The notes: a model not told the origin generated them from the letters alone. A stretch of DNA of 64,000 bases from Sphingomonas_B tabacisoli (GCF_042678385.1 NZ_JBHUDY010000001.1:2356001-2420000), one strand, 5' to 3'; counted from the first letter of the stretch, positions 17,139 through 26,538 are shown. Program-made: numbers and translations.

Positions 17139-17561
17139 CTAGCGCGCCGCTGTGGCGGGCCCTTTGGCCCCGAGATAGTAACGCATCTTCAGCCGGATCA
17201 CCTGCCCGTCCTGCCGATGCTCGAACACCGCATCGCGCCACTTGGGCGGGCCGAGCCCGATCGGCGCGTCGCGCGAAAAGCCGATCCCTTCCTTGGGGAT
17301 ACCGAAAAGCGCGCGATCGACCTTGCGATTGTTGTTCTCGTCATGAAAGACCTGCGCCGCATAACGCCCGGGCGGCACATTCAGGACCGTGACGATTGTC
17401 GTGCCCGGCCGCGCCGGCGCATCGCCGGACAAGGCACAATCGTCGGACAGGAACTTCGCCTCCAGGCAGAGGTCGACATGCACCCGCCCGCGCGCGTTCC
17501 GGACGTTATCGACTTCGACCATCACGGCGGCCGGAGGCGCCGCCGCCACCGCTGCCGCCAT
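17139..17561 (-). CDS. DUF2141 family secreted protein
   Basis: 140 residues from an ATG that overlaps the dxs stop (TGATG); a TTG one codon earlier is the alternative. A short Ala-rich N-terminus resembles a weak export signal. The body matches DUF2141: VMVEVDNVRNARGRVHVDLC, VLNVPPGRYAAQVFHDENNNRKVD and FGIPKEGIGFSRDAP. Cys residues near 45 and 55 could form a disulfide. The biochemical role is unknown. Position between dxs and hpnN, with overlap and a 4-bp gap, argues that it belongs to the hopanoid/isoprenoid transcription unit. Confidence 0.85.
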   Translation of the reverse strand: MAAAVAAAPPAAVMVEVDNVRNARGRVHVDLCLEAKFLSDDCALSGDAPARPGTTIVTVLNVPPGRYAAQVFHDENNNRKVDRALFGIPKEGIGFSRDAPIGLGPPKWRDAVFEHRQDGQVIRLKMRYYLGAKGPATAAR

Positions 17562-19492
17562 CAAACGGCCTCGGCCGGGTGGCGCTCGTCGACACCGGTC
17601 GCGTTATGGCGGAGCGCCTTCAGCACCGTTTCAACGATGCCGTCGGCGTCCAGCCCCGCTTCCTTGTACTGCAGCTCGGGCTTGTCATGGTCCTGATAGC
17701 GGTCGGGCAGCCGCATCGTGCGCAGCTTCAGCCCGGCGTCGATCAGCCCTTCGTCGCTCGCGAGCGTCAGCACATGCGCGCCAAGCCCGCCGACCGCGCC
17801 TTCCTCGATCGTCACCGCGACCTCGTGCGTGGCGAGCAGCTTGCGGATCAGCGCTTCGTCGAGCGGCTTGGCAAAGCGCAAGTCGGCGACGGTGGTCGAA
17901 AGCCCCTGCGCTTCCAGCCGGTCGGCGCCCTTCAGTGCCTCTTCCAGCCGCGTGCCGAGCGAAAGGATCGCAACCGTCTTACCCTGGCGGACGATGCGGC
18001 CCCTGCCGATCTCGAGCCGCTCGGGCGTTTCGGGCAGCGCGACGCCGACGCCGTTGCCGCGCGGATAGCGGACTGCGATCGGGCCGCTGTCATGCAGCGC
18101 CGCTGTGTGCGTCATGTGAACCAGTTCGGCTTCGTCGGCGGCGGCCATCACCACCATGTTCGGCAAGGTCGCGAGATAGGTGATGTCGAAGCTGCCGGCG
18201 TGCGTCGCGCCGTCGGCGCCGACCAGCCCGGCGCGGTCGATCGCGAAACGCACCGGCAGGTTCTGCAGCGACACGTCGTGCACCACCTGGTCATAGGCGC
18301 GCTGCAGGAAGGTCGAGTAGATCGCCGCGAACGGTCGCATGCCTTGAGCTGCCAAGCCGGCCGCGAAGGTCACGCCATGCTGCTCGGCAATGCCCACATC
18401 GAAAAAGCGTTCGGGGAATTTCTCGGCGAATTTGCTGAGGCCCGTGCCCGAAGGCATCGCCGCCGTGATCGCGCAGATCGTCGGATCGCGCTCGGCTTCC
18501 TTGACCAACTGAGCGCCGAACACGTTCTGGTACTGCGGCGGGCCGGCCGGCGCCTTGGCCTGCTCGCCCGAGACCACGTCGAACTTCTGGACGCCGTGAT
18601 ATTTGTCCGCCGACGCCTCGGCCGGGCCATAGCCCTTGCCCTTCTTGGTCACGACATGGACCAGGATCGGCCCCTGCTCCGAATCGCGGACATTCTCCAG
18701 CACCGGGATCAGGTGCTCGAGATTATGCCCGTCGATCGGGCCGACATAATAGAAGCCCAGTTCCTCGAAGAGCGTGCCGCCAGTCGCAAAGCCCCGCGCA
18801 TATTCCTCCGCGCGTTCGACCGCGTCGTGGACCCGGCGCGACAGCTTCTTGGTCACTTTCTTCGCGAAGCTGCGCAGGCCCATATATTCGTTGCTGGACA
18901 CGAGCTTCGCAAGATAGGCGGAGAGGCCACCCACCGGTGGCGCAATCGACATGTCGTTGTCGTTCAGGATCACGACCAGCCGGTTACCGGCCTCGCGGGC
19001 ATTGTTCATCGCCTCATAGGCCATGCCGGCGGACATCGCGCCGTCGCCGATCACGGCGATCGCCTTGCCCGGCTTGCCCGACAGTTTGTTGGCGATCGCA
19101 AAACCAAGCGCGGCCGAAATCGACGTGGACGAATGCGCCGCGCCGAACGGATCATATTCGCTCTCGCTTCGCTTGGTGAAGCCGCTGAGGCCCCCGCCCT
19201 GCCGCAAGGTGCGGATGCGATCGCGACGGCCGGTGATGATCTTGTGCGGATAGGCCTGGTGGCCGACGTCCCAGACGAGCCGGTCATCGGGGGTATTGAA
19301 CACATAATGCAGCGCGACCGTAAGCTCGACCACGCCAAGCCCGGCGCCCAGATGCCCGCCCGTCACCGACACAGCCGAGATCATCTCGGCGCGCAATTCG
19401 TCCGCCACTTGCCGCAGCTGCGCCGAGTCGAGCGTGCGCAAGTCAGCCGGAAAATGAACCGTATCGAGAAGCGGGGTATCCGGTCTGCTCAT
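17561..19492 (-). CDS. dxs: 1-deoxy-D-xylulose-5-phosphate synthase
   Basis: 643 residues. The thiamine diphosphate motif GDGAMSAGMAYEAMNNA, the transketolase-type FDVGIAEQHGVTFAAGLA and the C-terminal TIEEGAVGGLGAHV segment identify Dxs, which condenses pyruvate and glyceraldehyde 3-phosphate in the first step of the methylerythritol phosphate route. The start at MSRPDTP (19492) is supported by GGGAGGAGC just upstream; a further in-frame ATG at 19516 lacks such a site. First gene of dxs, DUF2141, hpnN. Confidence 0.97.
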   Translation of the reverse strand: MSRPDTPLLDTVHFPADLRTLDSAQLRQVADELRAEMISAVSVTGGHLGAGLGVVELTVALHYVFNTPDDRLVWDVGHQAYPHKIITGRRDRIRTLRQGGGLSGFTKRSESEYDPFGAAHSSTSISAALGFAIANKLSGKPGKAIAVIGDGAMSAGMAYEAMNNAREAGNRLVVILNDNDMSIAPPVGGLSAYLAKLVSSNEYMGLRSFAKKVTKKLSRRVHDAVERAEEYARGFATGGTLFEELGFYYVGPIDGHNLEHLIPVLENVRDSEQGPILVHVVTKKGKGYGPAEASADKYHGVQKFDVVSGEQAKAPAGPPQYQNVFGAQLVKEAERDPTICAITAAMPSGTGLSKFAEKFPERFFDVGIAEQHGVTFAAGLAAQGMRPFAAIYSTFLQRAYDQVVHDVSLQNLPVRFAIDRAGLVGADGATHAGSFDITYLATLPNMVVMAAADEAELVHMTHTAALHDSGPIAVRYPRGNGVGVALPETPERLEIGRGRIVRQGKTVAILSLGTRLEEALKGADRLEAQGLSTTVADLRFAKPLDEALIRKLLATHEVAVTIEEGAVGGLGAHVLTLASDEGLIDAGLKLRTMRLPDRYQDHDKPELQYKEAGLDADGIVETVLKALRHNATGVDERHPAEAV

Positions 19493-19581
19493 GCTTGCTC
19501 CTCCCGTAGCCTGCCCCATTGGCGCGCAACATAGTCGCACGAATCCCTTTGGGTAACCCCTTGAAGAGCGGACGAGAGCGT

Positions 19582-20460
19582 TCAGCGCGAAGCGATGCGC
19601 TTGGCGAAATGGATTTCGATCGCGCGAGCGACGGCAGTCCCCACCCGGGCACGCCCTTCGTCGGAGGCGAGCAGGCCCCGATCGGCTTCGTTGGTGATGT
19701 AACCGGTCTCGAACAGCACCGACGGCACGTCCGGCGCCTTCAGCACCACCAGGGCGGCGGAGCGGTGATAATCCTCGCGGAACGGCAGCACCGGCTGCGC
19801 CTCGCGGTGCAGCAGCCGCGTGAAATCGACGGCGCTGTCCAGCGATTCCCGCTGCGCCAGATCGATCAGGATCGACGCGACTTCGCCGGAGCGGCCCGCC
19901 ATGCTCACGCCGCGAACGATATCGGACTTGTTCTCGCGCTGCGCGAGCGCCGCCGCCTCGGCGTCCGAGGCGACTTCCGACAGAGTATAGAGCGTCGCGC
20001 CATGCGCTTCACCGTCCTCGCCGGCGGAGTCGGCATGGATCGACAGGAACAGGGAAGCACCGAGTTCGCGGGCGATCTCATACCGTTCACGAAGCACGAG
20101 GAAACGGTCGTCGCCCCGGGTCAATGCAACGCGAACGCGTCCGTCCTTCACCAGCGCGTCGCGCACCGACTGCGCCACCGCGAGCGTCAGATCCTTTTCC
20201 TGCTCGCCAGTGGGAGATTTCGCACCCGGATCATGGCCGCCATGCCCGGCGTCGATCACGACCAGCGGCGCGCCTTCGGGCCCGGCGACGGATGGCAGCG
20301 GCGGCGCGTCACGGGGTGGATCGAGCGCGATGGTGAGCGAATGGCCCTCGCCCGCGGCGAGGCCCGGCGTCATGACGGCGAGCCCGGCCAGGCCCAGCAG
20401 CAGTGCCGCCCCGCCCAGCCCGCGCACGATCGCCTTTTTGCCGACCTTCAACTCAGCCAT
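19582..20460 (-). CDS. N-acetylmuramoyl-L-alanine amidase (Amidase_3)
   Basis: 292 residues from MAELKVGKK; an in-frame ATG at 20484 is an alternative start. A hydrophobic segment near the N-terminus (GLGGAALLLGLAGLAVMTPGLA) serves as signal or anchor. The zinc amidase fold is clear: VVIDAGHGGHDPGA (His, Asp), a central glutamate before LTLAVAQ (EKDLTLAVA), LSIHADS (second His) and SVLFETGYITNEAD (catalytic Glu). It cleaves the amide between muramic acid and the stem peptide during cell separation or turnover. It is transcribed alone between dxs and xthA. Confidence 0.93.
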   Translation of the reverse strand: MAELKVGKKAIVRGLGGAALLLGLAGLAVMTPGLAAGEGHSLTIALDPPRDAPPLPSVAGPEGAPLVVIDAGHGGHDPGAKSPTGEQEKDLTLAVAQSVRDALVKDGRVRVALTRGDDRFLVLRERYEIARELGASLFLSIHADSAGEDGEAHGATLYTLSEVASDAEAAALAQRENKSDIVRGVSMAGRSGEVASILIDLAQRESLDSAVDFTRLLHREAQPVLPFREDYHRSAALVVLKAPDVPSVLFETGYITNEADRGLLASDEGRARVGTAVARAIEIHFAKRIASR

Positions 20461-20520
20461 GCCCCGCAACGGTTTCCCGCGCATTTACCTTATCGTGGTT
20501 AAGAAAGCGACTATGGCGGC

Positions 20521-21294
20521 TCAATCCCGCAGCAGCGCCCAGGTCGGCGCATGGTCGCTGGCCTTGTCGCGGCCGCGATAGCTCTTGTCGACGCCGGCAT
20601 CGATCAGCCGGTCGGCCGCCGTCGGGCTCAGCAGCAGATGGTCAATGCGAAAGCCCGCATCGCGCTGCCAGCAGCCGGCCTGATAGTCCCAGAAGGTCCA
20701 CATCGGCGCGACCGGGTGCCGCGTCTTCAGGGCATCGGTCCAGCCCTGGAACAGCAGGCGGCGAAAGGCCTGCCGGCTTTCCGGCTGCATCAGCGCATCG
20801 TTCGCCATTGCCCGCACCGAGAAAGTGTCGGCATCGGTCGGGATCACGTTGTAATCGCCCGCCAGCACCACCGGCCGCTCCTCGGCCATCAGCTCGCGCG
20901 CATGCGCAGCGAGCCGCTCCATCCAGAGCAATTTATAGTCGAATTTGGGGCCCGGCTGTGGATTGCCATTGGGCAGATAGATCGAGGCGACAACCACGCC
21001 GTCGATCTCGGCTTCCAGATAACGGCTGTGCGTATCGTCCGGGTCGCCGGGCAGCCCCCGCATCCGCTCGACCGGATCGGCGCCTTTCGCCAGCACCGCG
21101 ACGCCGTTGAAGCCCTTCTGGCCATGCCACACCGCGCCATAGCCGGCGGCACGCACTTCGGCTTCGGGAAACGTCTCGTCGGAGGATTTGAGCTCCTGCA
21201 GGCAGACCACGTCCGGCTTCTGCTCGTCGAGATATTCGATCAGCCGCGGCAGGCGCGCCTTGATGCCGTTCACATTATAGGTGGTGATGCGCAT
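20521..21294 (-). CDS. xthA: Exodeoxyribonuclease III
   Basis: 257 residues of the exonuclease-endonuclease-phosphatase fold: MRITTYNVNGIKARLPRL, VCLQELKSSDETFP (metal-binding Glu), LAGDYNVIPTDADTF (Asp-x-Asn) and the terminal RGRDKASDHAPTWALL (catalytic Asp-His). ExoIII/XthA acts in base excision repair as an AP endonuclease and 3' exonuclease. The ATG at 21294 matches the family start; the frame is open 17 codons further up without similarity. Confidence 0.95.
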   Translation of the reverse strand: MRITTYNVNGIKARLPRLIEYLDEQKPDVVCLQELKSSDETFPEAEVRAAGYGAVWHGQKGFNGVAVLAKGADPVERMRGLPGDPDDTHSRYLEAEIDGVVVASIYLPNGNPQPGPKFDYKLLWMERLAAHARELMAEERPVVLAGDYNVIPTDADTFSVRAMANDALMQPESRQAFRRLLFQGWTDALKTRHPVAPMWTFWDYQAGCWQRDAGFRIDHLLLSPTAADRLIDAGVDKSYRGRDKASDHAPTWALLRD

Positions 21295-21316
21295 GCCCCC
21301 ACCTAGCCGGGCAGGA

Positions 21317-21646
21317 TCAGATCGAGAAGCTCGAACCGCAGCCACAGCCGGAGGCAGCGTTGGGGTTCTCGACCTTGAACGCCGCGCCGCCCAAATTCTC
21401 GACGAAATCGACCGCGGCGCCGCGCACCAGATCGAGGCTGATGCTGTCGACGACCAGCTTTACGCCGTCAGTCTCGACCTGCGTGTCGTCGGCCTCCACG
21501 CCGTCGGCCAGTCCGAAACGATACTGGAAGCCCGAGCAGCCGCCGCCTTCCACCGACAGCCGCAGGATCGCTGGCTTGCCTTGTTTCGCCGCGATCGTCG
21601 CGACGCGCTGGGCCGCGGAGGATGTCAGTTGAATGGCTTCGCTCAC
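21317..21646 (-). CDS. erpA: A-type iron-sulfur carrier/insertion protein (ErpA/IscA family)
   Basis: 109 residues starting at GTG (VSEAIQLTSSAAQRV). The three cluster cysteines are in family position: GGGCSGFQYRF and, at the C-terminus, SGCGCGSSF (C-x-C). A-type carriers deliver iron-sulfur clusters to target enzymes; here IspH and the radical SAM proteins HpnH and HpnJ are candidate clients in the same neighbourhood, an inference only. The frame extends upstream but without similarity. Confidence 0.94.
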   Translation of the reverse strand: MSEAIQLTSSAAQRVATIAAKQGKPAILRLSVEGGGCSGFQYRFGLADGVEADDTQVETDGVKLVVDSISLDLVRGAAVDFVENLGGAAFKVENPNAASGCGCGSSFSI

Positions 21647-21719
21647 GCCTAGCGATGTAGGAAAGAGAAAAGCCGCCGGCAACGGGGCCGGCGGCTCTCC
21701 TCTCCGATAGCGGTGAAAA

Positions 21720-22421
21720 TCAGTTGGTGCCGGCGCTGTCGCCGTCCGGGCCACCCTGTGCGAGCGGCGCCGTCATCGCGTTGACGCGCTGCTTCATCGC
21801 CACGGCCTGCTCGGCGGTGTCGAGATACGGGATCGGGTTGACCGCCCGGCCGTCCATGCGGACTTCGTAATGCAGGTGGCTGCCGGTCGAACGGCCGGTC
21901 GAGCCCATCAGGGCGATCTGGTCGCCGCGCTTCACATGCTGGCCCGCCGAGACGAGAATCTTGGAAAGGTGACCATAGCGGGTCTCGAGACCACGGCCAT
22001 GCTCCAGCTCGACCAGGTTACCGTAACCACCGGCCCAGCCGGCGCGGCCGACAACGCCATCGGCTGTCGCGTAGATCGGGGTGCCCATCGCGCCGGGGAT
22101 GTCCACGCCGGCGTGCATCGCGGCGGTGCCGCGGAAGGGGTCCGAGCGGACGCCGTAGAAGCTGCTGAAATTGAGGTTGGCAACCGGCTTCAGCGACGGC
22201 ACCGACATGCTGCCCTGATCGGCGGCGACGGCCTGGCCGACCTGGTCCATCTTCTTCCAGGACTGGAAGAGCGCCTTGTACTGCGCGTCACCGGTTTCGG
22301 CGGAGGCGGCGACCGAGGTGAGGCCCGCAGCGACCGCGAAAGCGGCGCGCATTGCAGCCTTTCCGTTGATCAAAGTGCGGAACCGCTTGGCACGTACCGC
22401 GTTGGCGTGGACTGAAAGCAA
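21720..22421 (-). CDS. M23 family metallopeptidase, secreted
   Basis: 233 residues. After a basic N-terminus, AAFAVAAGLTSVAASAETG is a signal peptide. The LytM/lysostaphin domain shows RGTAAMHAGVDIPGAMGTPI (HxxxD zinc site), YGHLSKI and TGSHLHYEVRMDGRAVNP (HxH). It cleaves peptidoglycan cross-bridges in the periplasm, or regulates amidases if inactive; the metal ligands are intact, so activity is likely. The 118 bp between this gene and the ferritin-like gene contain a GC-rich hairpin (GTCCGGATC / GATCGTCCGGAC) but no riboswitch I can recognise. Confidence 0.93.
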   Translation of the reverse strand: MLSVHANAVRAKRFRTLINGKAAMRAAFAVAAGLTSVAASAETGDAQYKALFQSWKKMDQVGQAVAADQGSMSVPSLKPVANLNFSSFYGVRSDPFRGTAAMHAGVDIPGAMGTPIYATADGVVGRAGWAGGYGNLVELEHGRGLETRYGHLSKILVSAGQHVKRGDQIALMGSTGRSTGSHLHYEVRMDGRAVNPIPYLDTAEQAVAMKQRVNAMTAPLAQGGPDGDSAGTN

Positions 22422-22539
22422 AACGAGTCCTTCCCGGCGACCTGCTTTGTCCGGACGATCGGGCTCGATCCGGACCTTGGTTACTCTGCCTTGCGGATGC
22501 CCCCCGCTCGGCTTGCCGGACTTGTCTGCAATCAGCAGG

Positions 22540-23328
22540 TTAATGACAACCTACCATATAGAAATCGCGGGTCAGACCGGCCCGGGCGCGCGCCGAGTCG
22601 TTGAATGGAGGCTTCAGCGCCCCCTTAAAATGCCGCGCGACGAGCTGTTGCCATGCCGAAACGGGATTCAGGCCGGCCGATTCACAGCCATGCCGGAACC
22701 AGATCGTGCCGGCGCGGACGTGCACTTCCTCGTCGGCAAGAATTCGGGTCAGGATGCGTGCGGTCGGCACATCGCCAACCGACTGGAATCGCTCGATTGT
22801 TGCCGGCGTGGTGTCGAGGCCTCGCGCCTCCAGCACCATCGGCACCACGGCCAGCCGGGCGAGCGCGTCCTGCGCCGTATCCTCGGCCGCCTGCCACAGC
22901 CCGTCATGCGCGGGGAGCGCGCCATAGAAGCTGCCGAGCGCCCGCAAGCGCCGGTCGAGCAGGGCGAAGTGCATCGCTTCGTCGGCGCCGACCCGCATCC
23001 AGTCATCGACGAAACCGCGCGGGAAATGCACGCCAAAGCGGCCGATCAGATCGAAAGCCAAGTCGATCGCAGCGAACTCGATATGCGCGAGCGCGTGGAT
23101 CATCGCGACACGCGACGCGTCCGACCCCATGCGCCGGCGCTTCGGCATGTCCTTCGGCGCCAGCAGCTCGGGCTGTTCGGGCCGCGCCGGCCGATCCGGC
23201 ATGGCGGCGCCGAACGCGTGATCCACGCGCCCAAGCCGCCACGCCCGCGCAGCAGCACGCGCCGCGCGGACTTTGGCGTAGGGGTCGGCGGCAGTGAGAA
23301 CTCGGCGCGCCGCCTCGGAGACATCCAT
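22540..23328 (-). CDS. Ferritin-like domain protein (DUF455)
   Basis: 262 residues. Internal carboxylate-histidine patterns MIHALAHIEFAAIDLAFD, VGADEAMHFALLDRRL and ILADEEVHVRAGTIWF supply the E-x6-Y/E-x2-H di-iron ligands of the DUF455 ferritin-like family. The substrate is unknown. The ATG overlaps the bcp stop (TGATG), as bcp does with glnE, so the three genes form one unit glnE-bcp-DUF455. Pairing with a peroxiredoxin suggests a role in oxidant or iron handling. Confidence 0.88.
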   Translation of the reverse strand: MDVSEAARRVLTAADPYAKVRAARAAARAWRLGRVDHAFGAAMPDRPARPEQPELLAPKDMPKRRRMGSDASRVAMIHALAHIEFAAIDLAFDLIGRFGVHFPRGFVDDWMRVGADEAMHFALLDRRLRALGSFYGALPAHDGLWQAAEDTAQDALARLAVVPMVLEARGLDTTPATIERFQSVGDVPTARILTRILADEEVHVRAGTIWFRHGCESAGLNPVSAWQQLVARHFKGALKPPFNDSARARAGLTRDFYMVGCH

Positions 23329-23789
23329 CAGAGCGCCTTTGCCGCCTCCAGCACTGCCTGCGCGTGGCCGGGCACTTTCACCTTGCGCCACACCTTGGCG
23401 ATCTTGCCGTCCTTGCCGATCAGGAAGGTCGAGCGTTCGATGCCCATATATTTGCGGCCGTACATGCTCTTCTCGACCCACGCGCCGAACGCCTCCAGCA
23501 ATGCGCCGTCGGCATCGGTGCCGAGCGGAACCTTCAGACCGTATTTGTCGGTGAACTTCTGGTGCGCCTTGGCCGGATCCTTGGACACGCCGAGCAGTGC
23601 CACGCCGGCCTTTTCGAACTCGCCTGCCAGTGCGGTGAAATCCTGCGCTTCCTTCGTGCAGCCGGAGGTATCGTCCTTCGGATAGAAGTAGAGCACCAGC
23701 GGCCTGCCCCGCCACTTGGCGAGCGTCGTCGGCTGGCCGTCCGGGCCTTCGAACGTCACGTCCGGCGCCGCATCCCCCACATCCACCAT
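23328..23789 (-). CDS. bcp: Thioredoxin-dependent peroxiredoxin, BCP family
   Basis: 153 residues. VLYFYPKDDTSGCTKEAQDF holds the peroxidatic cysteine in the PxxxT/S-x2-C context, and GIERSTFLIGKDGKI is typical of BCP/PrxQ. The second cysteine found five residues later in E. coli BCP is replaced by Gln, so this appears to be the 1-Cys type that resolves through another thiol. The start at MVDVGDAAPD (23789) overlaps the glnE stop. It reduces peroxides in the cytoplasm. Confidence 0.95.
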   Translation of the reverse strand: MVDVGDAAPDVTFEGPDGQPTTLAKWRGRPLVLYFYPKDDTSGCTKEAQDFTALAGEFEKAGVALLGVSKDPAKAHQKFTDKYGLKVPLGTDADGALLEAFGAWVEKSMYGRKYMGIERSTFLIGKDGKIAKVWRKVKVPGHAQAVLEAAKAL

Positions 23790-26470
23790 CACTCGCCTCC
23801 TTCGCTGCGCGCGACGATCCGCGCCCAATGTGTGGCCACGCTCTGCCGCGCCGCGGCATAGCCTTCAAGCAGCGCATCCCAGTCGTCGAACCCACAGGCG
23901 CGCGCGACCAGCACCCGCGTCGGCGCCGGCGGCTCCTGCGCGTCCGGAGCGACGAGCCGAAGCGTCACGAGCAGCCGCGCCAGCACCGGATAGGCCGAAG
24001 CGAGCGAGGCCGGCAGCAGCGCCGCTGCGATCAACTCGTCGATCGCAGCATCAAGCCGAGGGTTGAGCCCCGCGCTATGCTCCAGTTGCGCCGCGTGGAC
24101 GGAGAATTCCAGATCGACCAGCCCGCCCGCGATCAGCTTGGCGTCGAGCGGACCGGCGGGCGGCTTGTGCTTCGCCATCTCGGCCCGCATCGAAACCACG
24201 TCGGCAAGCAATTTGCGCGGATCGCGCGGCCGGCGCAGCACTTCTTCAACCACGGCTCTCACCCGGGCCTGCGCAGGCTCCGAGCCGAACACCGGCCGCG
24301 CCCGCGTCAGCGCCATATGCTCCCAGGTCCAGGCGTCCGCGCGCTGATACTCGGCGAAGGAGTCGACGGTGACCGCGAGCAGCCCCTGCCGGCCCGACGG
24401 CCGCAGCCGCGTATCGACTTCATACAGCGCGCCGGCCGCGGTCGGCACCGACAGCGCCGCCGTCACCCGCTGCGCGAGCCGATTATAGTAGCGCGTCGCC
24501 TCCAGCGGCTTGGCCCCGTCGGAAACGGCGTGAATGTCGCCGGTAAAAAGATAGACGAGGTCGAGATCGGACGCGTGGGTCAGCGCCTCCCCACCGAGCC
24601 GGCCCAGCGCCAGGATCACCAGCTCGCTGCCCGGCACATGCCCATGCTGGCGGGCGTGATCCTCGATCGTTGCGGCGGCAAGGACCTGCAGCGCCGCTTC
24701 CGCGACCCGGCTGTAGCCCGCCGCGACGTCCAGCGGATCGCTCGTCCCTTCGATCAACTGCACGCCCAGCGCGAAGCGTTTCTCGCCCACCGAGCGTCGG
24801 ACATGATCGAGCAGCCGTTCGTAATCTCCGCCCTCCGCCGTCGCGAAGCTCCGCGCCAGTTCGGCAACCGGCGGCGCCGGATCGAAGGCCGTCGCGTCGA
24901 TCAGTCCGTCGAGCAATTGCGGGCGGCGGCCGAGCAGCGCCGCCAAAGTCGGCGCATGCGTCAGGATATCGCCCAGCGTCTTGGCGAGCGGTGGCCGCGC
25001 AGCGAGCAGGCGGAAGAAATTGATCGCGCTCGGCACGCCGCCGACGATGTCGTCGAGCCGGTGCAGCGCAGCGTCCGGGTCCGGAGCCTGGCCCAGTGCC
25101 GCCACCAGGCTCGGCAACACTTCTTCCAGCGCCTCGCGGGCAGCGGGGCTCTGCGTCGCCCGGACGCCCCCGCCGCGCCAGCGTTCGATGACGGCACGCG
25201 CCGCGTCCGGCGGATCGAACCCGGCTTCGGCGAGCGCCGGCTTCAACGCTTCCCCGACCGGTAGGCCGCGGACATCCTCATCCTCCAGCGCATCGTAGAT
25301 ACGCCCGACGGTCTCGACGTGAGGCCGCAGCAGGTCGAGCAGGTCCGCCCCACGATCCAGCCCATGCAGCCGCGCCACATTGTCCAGCGCCGCCGGATCG
25401 CGCGGCAGTTCGTGCGTCTGCCGGTCGTCGACCATCTGCAGCCGGTGCTCGACCGTGCGGAACAGCCGATAGGAATCTGTGAGCTGCCCGGCATCCGCTG
25501 CGGAGATGATCCCCGCCTCGGTTAGAGATTGTAGCGCCGGAATGGTAGTCGGCGAGCGCAGCGACCGCTCCCGGCCGCCGTGAATGAGCTGGTGGATCTG
25601 CGCGAAGAACTCGACTTCGCGAATGCCGCCGCGCCCGCGCTTCAGGTCAAAGCCCGGCCCGAACGCCTCGCGCCCGTGCTGTGCGCGGATGCGGTGCGAC
25701 ATCGCCCGCATTTCCTTGACCGCGCCGAAATCCAGCGATCGCCGCCACACGAACGGGCGGATCGCGTCGAGAAAGCCTTGCGCCAGAGGGAGGTCCCCGG
25801 CGGCGGCGCGTGCGCGCACGAATGCCGCTCGCTCCCAGTCCACCGCGCTCGATTCATAATAAGAGATCAGCGCCTCGACCGGCAGCGCGATCGGCGTCAC
25901 TTCTGGCGAGGGCCGCAGCCGCAAGTCGATCCGGAACGCGTAGCCATCGGCGTCGCGCGTCTGCAACAGCTCGATCACACGCCGCCCGATCCGCACGGCA
26001 GCTTCGCTCGCTTCCTCCCGCCCACGGTGAGGCAACGTGTCGGGGTCGAAGAGGAAGATCGGATCGATATCCGACGAATAATTGAGCTCGCGCCCGCCAT
26101 GCTTGCCGAGCGCAATCACGCCGAAGCCGCGCGGCTCCTCGCCCGGCACTCGCTCCTCGATCGCCGCTGCGATCGCCCGGTCGAGGCTGCGATCGGCCAG
26201 ATCGCTCAGCGCCTCGACGACCTGCTCCAATGACAGCGCACCCGCCAGATCGCCGACCGCCAGCACCAAAGCCGTCCGCGCCCGCTCCAGCCGCAACTGG
26301 CGCGAGACAGGGCCGTCAGCTAAGGCGCACGCCGCCAGCGCGCCGGCCAAATCGCCGGCGGTCAGAAGACGGACAAGATCGCGGTGTCGTTCGATCTGCG
26401 CGCGCAGAAACGGCGCATGCGCGGCTGCGCGTTCGAGTGCTTCAGAGAGGTCAGCGGCTGTCGCGTTCAC
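23789..26470 (-). CDS. glnE: Bifunctional glutamine synthetase adenylyltransferase/deadenylylase
   Basis: About 893 residues. Two nucleotidyltransferase cores are visible: GGRELNYSSDIDPIFLFD in the N-terminal half (deadenylylase side) and GGEALTHASDLDLVYLF in the C-terminal half (adenylylase side), each followed by an R-L-R-P-S/DTRLRPSG motif. GlnE adjusts glutamine synthetase activity by reversible adenylylation. The start is uncertain: GTG at 26470 (VNATAADLSEAL) or a TTG at 26509. The unit continues into bcp and DUF455 through stop/start overlaps. Confidence 0.94.
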   Translation of the reverse strand: MNATAADLSEALERAAAHAPFLRAQIERHRDLVRLLTAGDLAGALAACALADGPVSRQLRLERARTALVLAVGDLAGALSLEQVVEALSDLADRSLDRAIAAAIEERVPGEEPRGFGVIALGKHGGRELNYSSDIDPIFLFDPDTLPHRGREEASEAAVRIGRRVIELLQTRDADGYAFRIDLRLRPSPEVTPIALPVEALISYYESSAVDWERAAFVRARAAAGDLPLAQGFLDAIRPFVWRRSLDFGAVKEMRAMSHRIRAQHGREAFGPGFDLKRGRGGIREVEFFAQIHQLIHGGRERSLRSPTTIPALQSLTEAGIISAADAGQLTDSYRLFRTVEHRLQMVDDRQTHELPRDPAALDNVARLHGLDRGADLLDLLRPHVETVGRIYDALEDEDVRGLPVGEALKPALAEAGFDPPDAARAVIERWRGGGVRATQSPAAREALEEVLPSLVAALGQAPDPDAALHRLDDIVGGVPSAINFFRLLAARPPLAKTLGDILTHAPTLAALLGRRPQLLDGLIDATAFDPAPPVAELARSFATAEGGDYERLLDHVRRSVGEKRFALGVQLIEGTSDPLDVAAGYSRVAEAALQVLAAATIEDHARQHGHVPGSELVILALGRLGGEALTHASDLDLVYLFTGDIHAVSDGAKPLEATRYYNRLAQRVTAALSVPTAAGALYEVDTRLRPSGRQGLLAVTVDSFAEYQRADAWTWEHMALTRARPVFGSEPAQARVRAVVEEVLRRPRDPRKLLADVVSMRAEMAKHKPPAGPLDAKLIAGGLVDLEFSVHAAQLEHSAGLNPRLDAAIDELIAAALLPASLASAYPVLARLLVTLRLVAPDAQEPPAPTRVLVARACGFDDWDALLEGYAAARQSVATHWARIVARSEGGE

Positions 26471-26513
26471 GCCACAGTCTTTGGCCGCGGTTCGTTCCGC
26501 GAGCAACACGCTC

Positions 26514-26538
26514 GCAACTTCACACAGATCAAGGCGTT
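26514..26538 (+). promoter_or_regulatory. Weak EcfG-type promoter candidate
   Basis: GCAAC (26514-26518), a 17-bp spacer and GTT (26536-26538, preceded by C) differ from the EcfG pattern GGAAC-N17-GTT by one base in the -35. It would start transcription near 26545, just ahead of the NepR-like micro-protein. The mismatch makes it only suggestive. Confidence 0.35.

Noticed and set aside
22422..22539. Riboswitch in the leader of the M23 peptidase gene
   Set aside because: Only a GC-rich hairpin is visible; I could not match it to any known riboswitch core.
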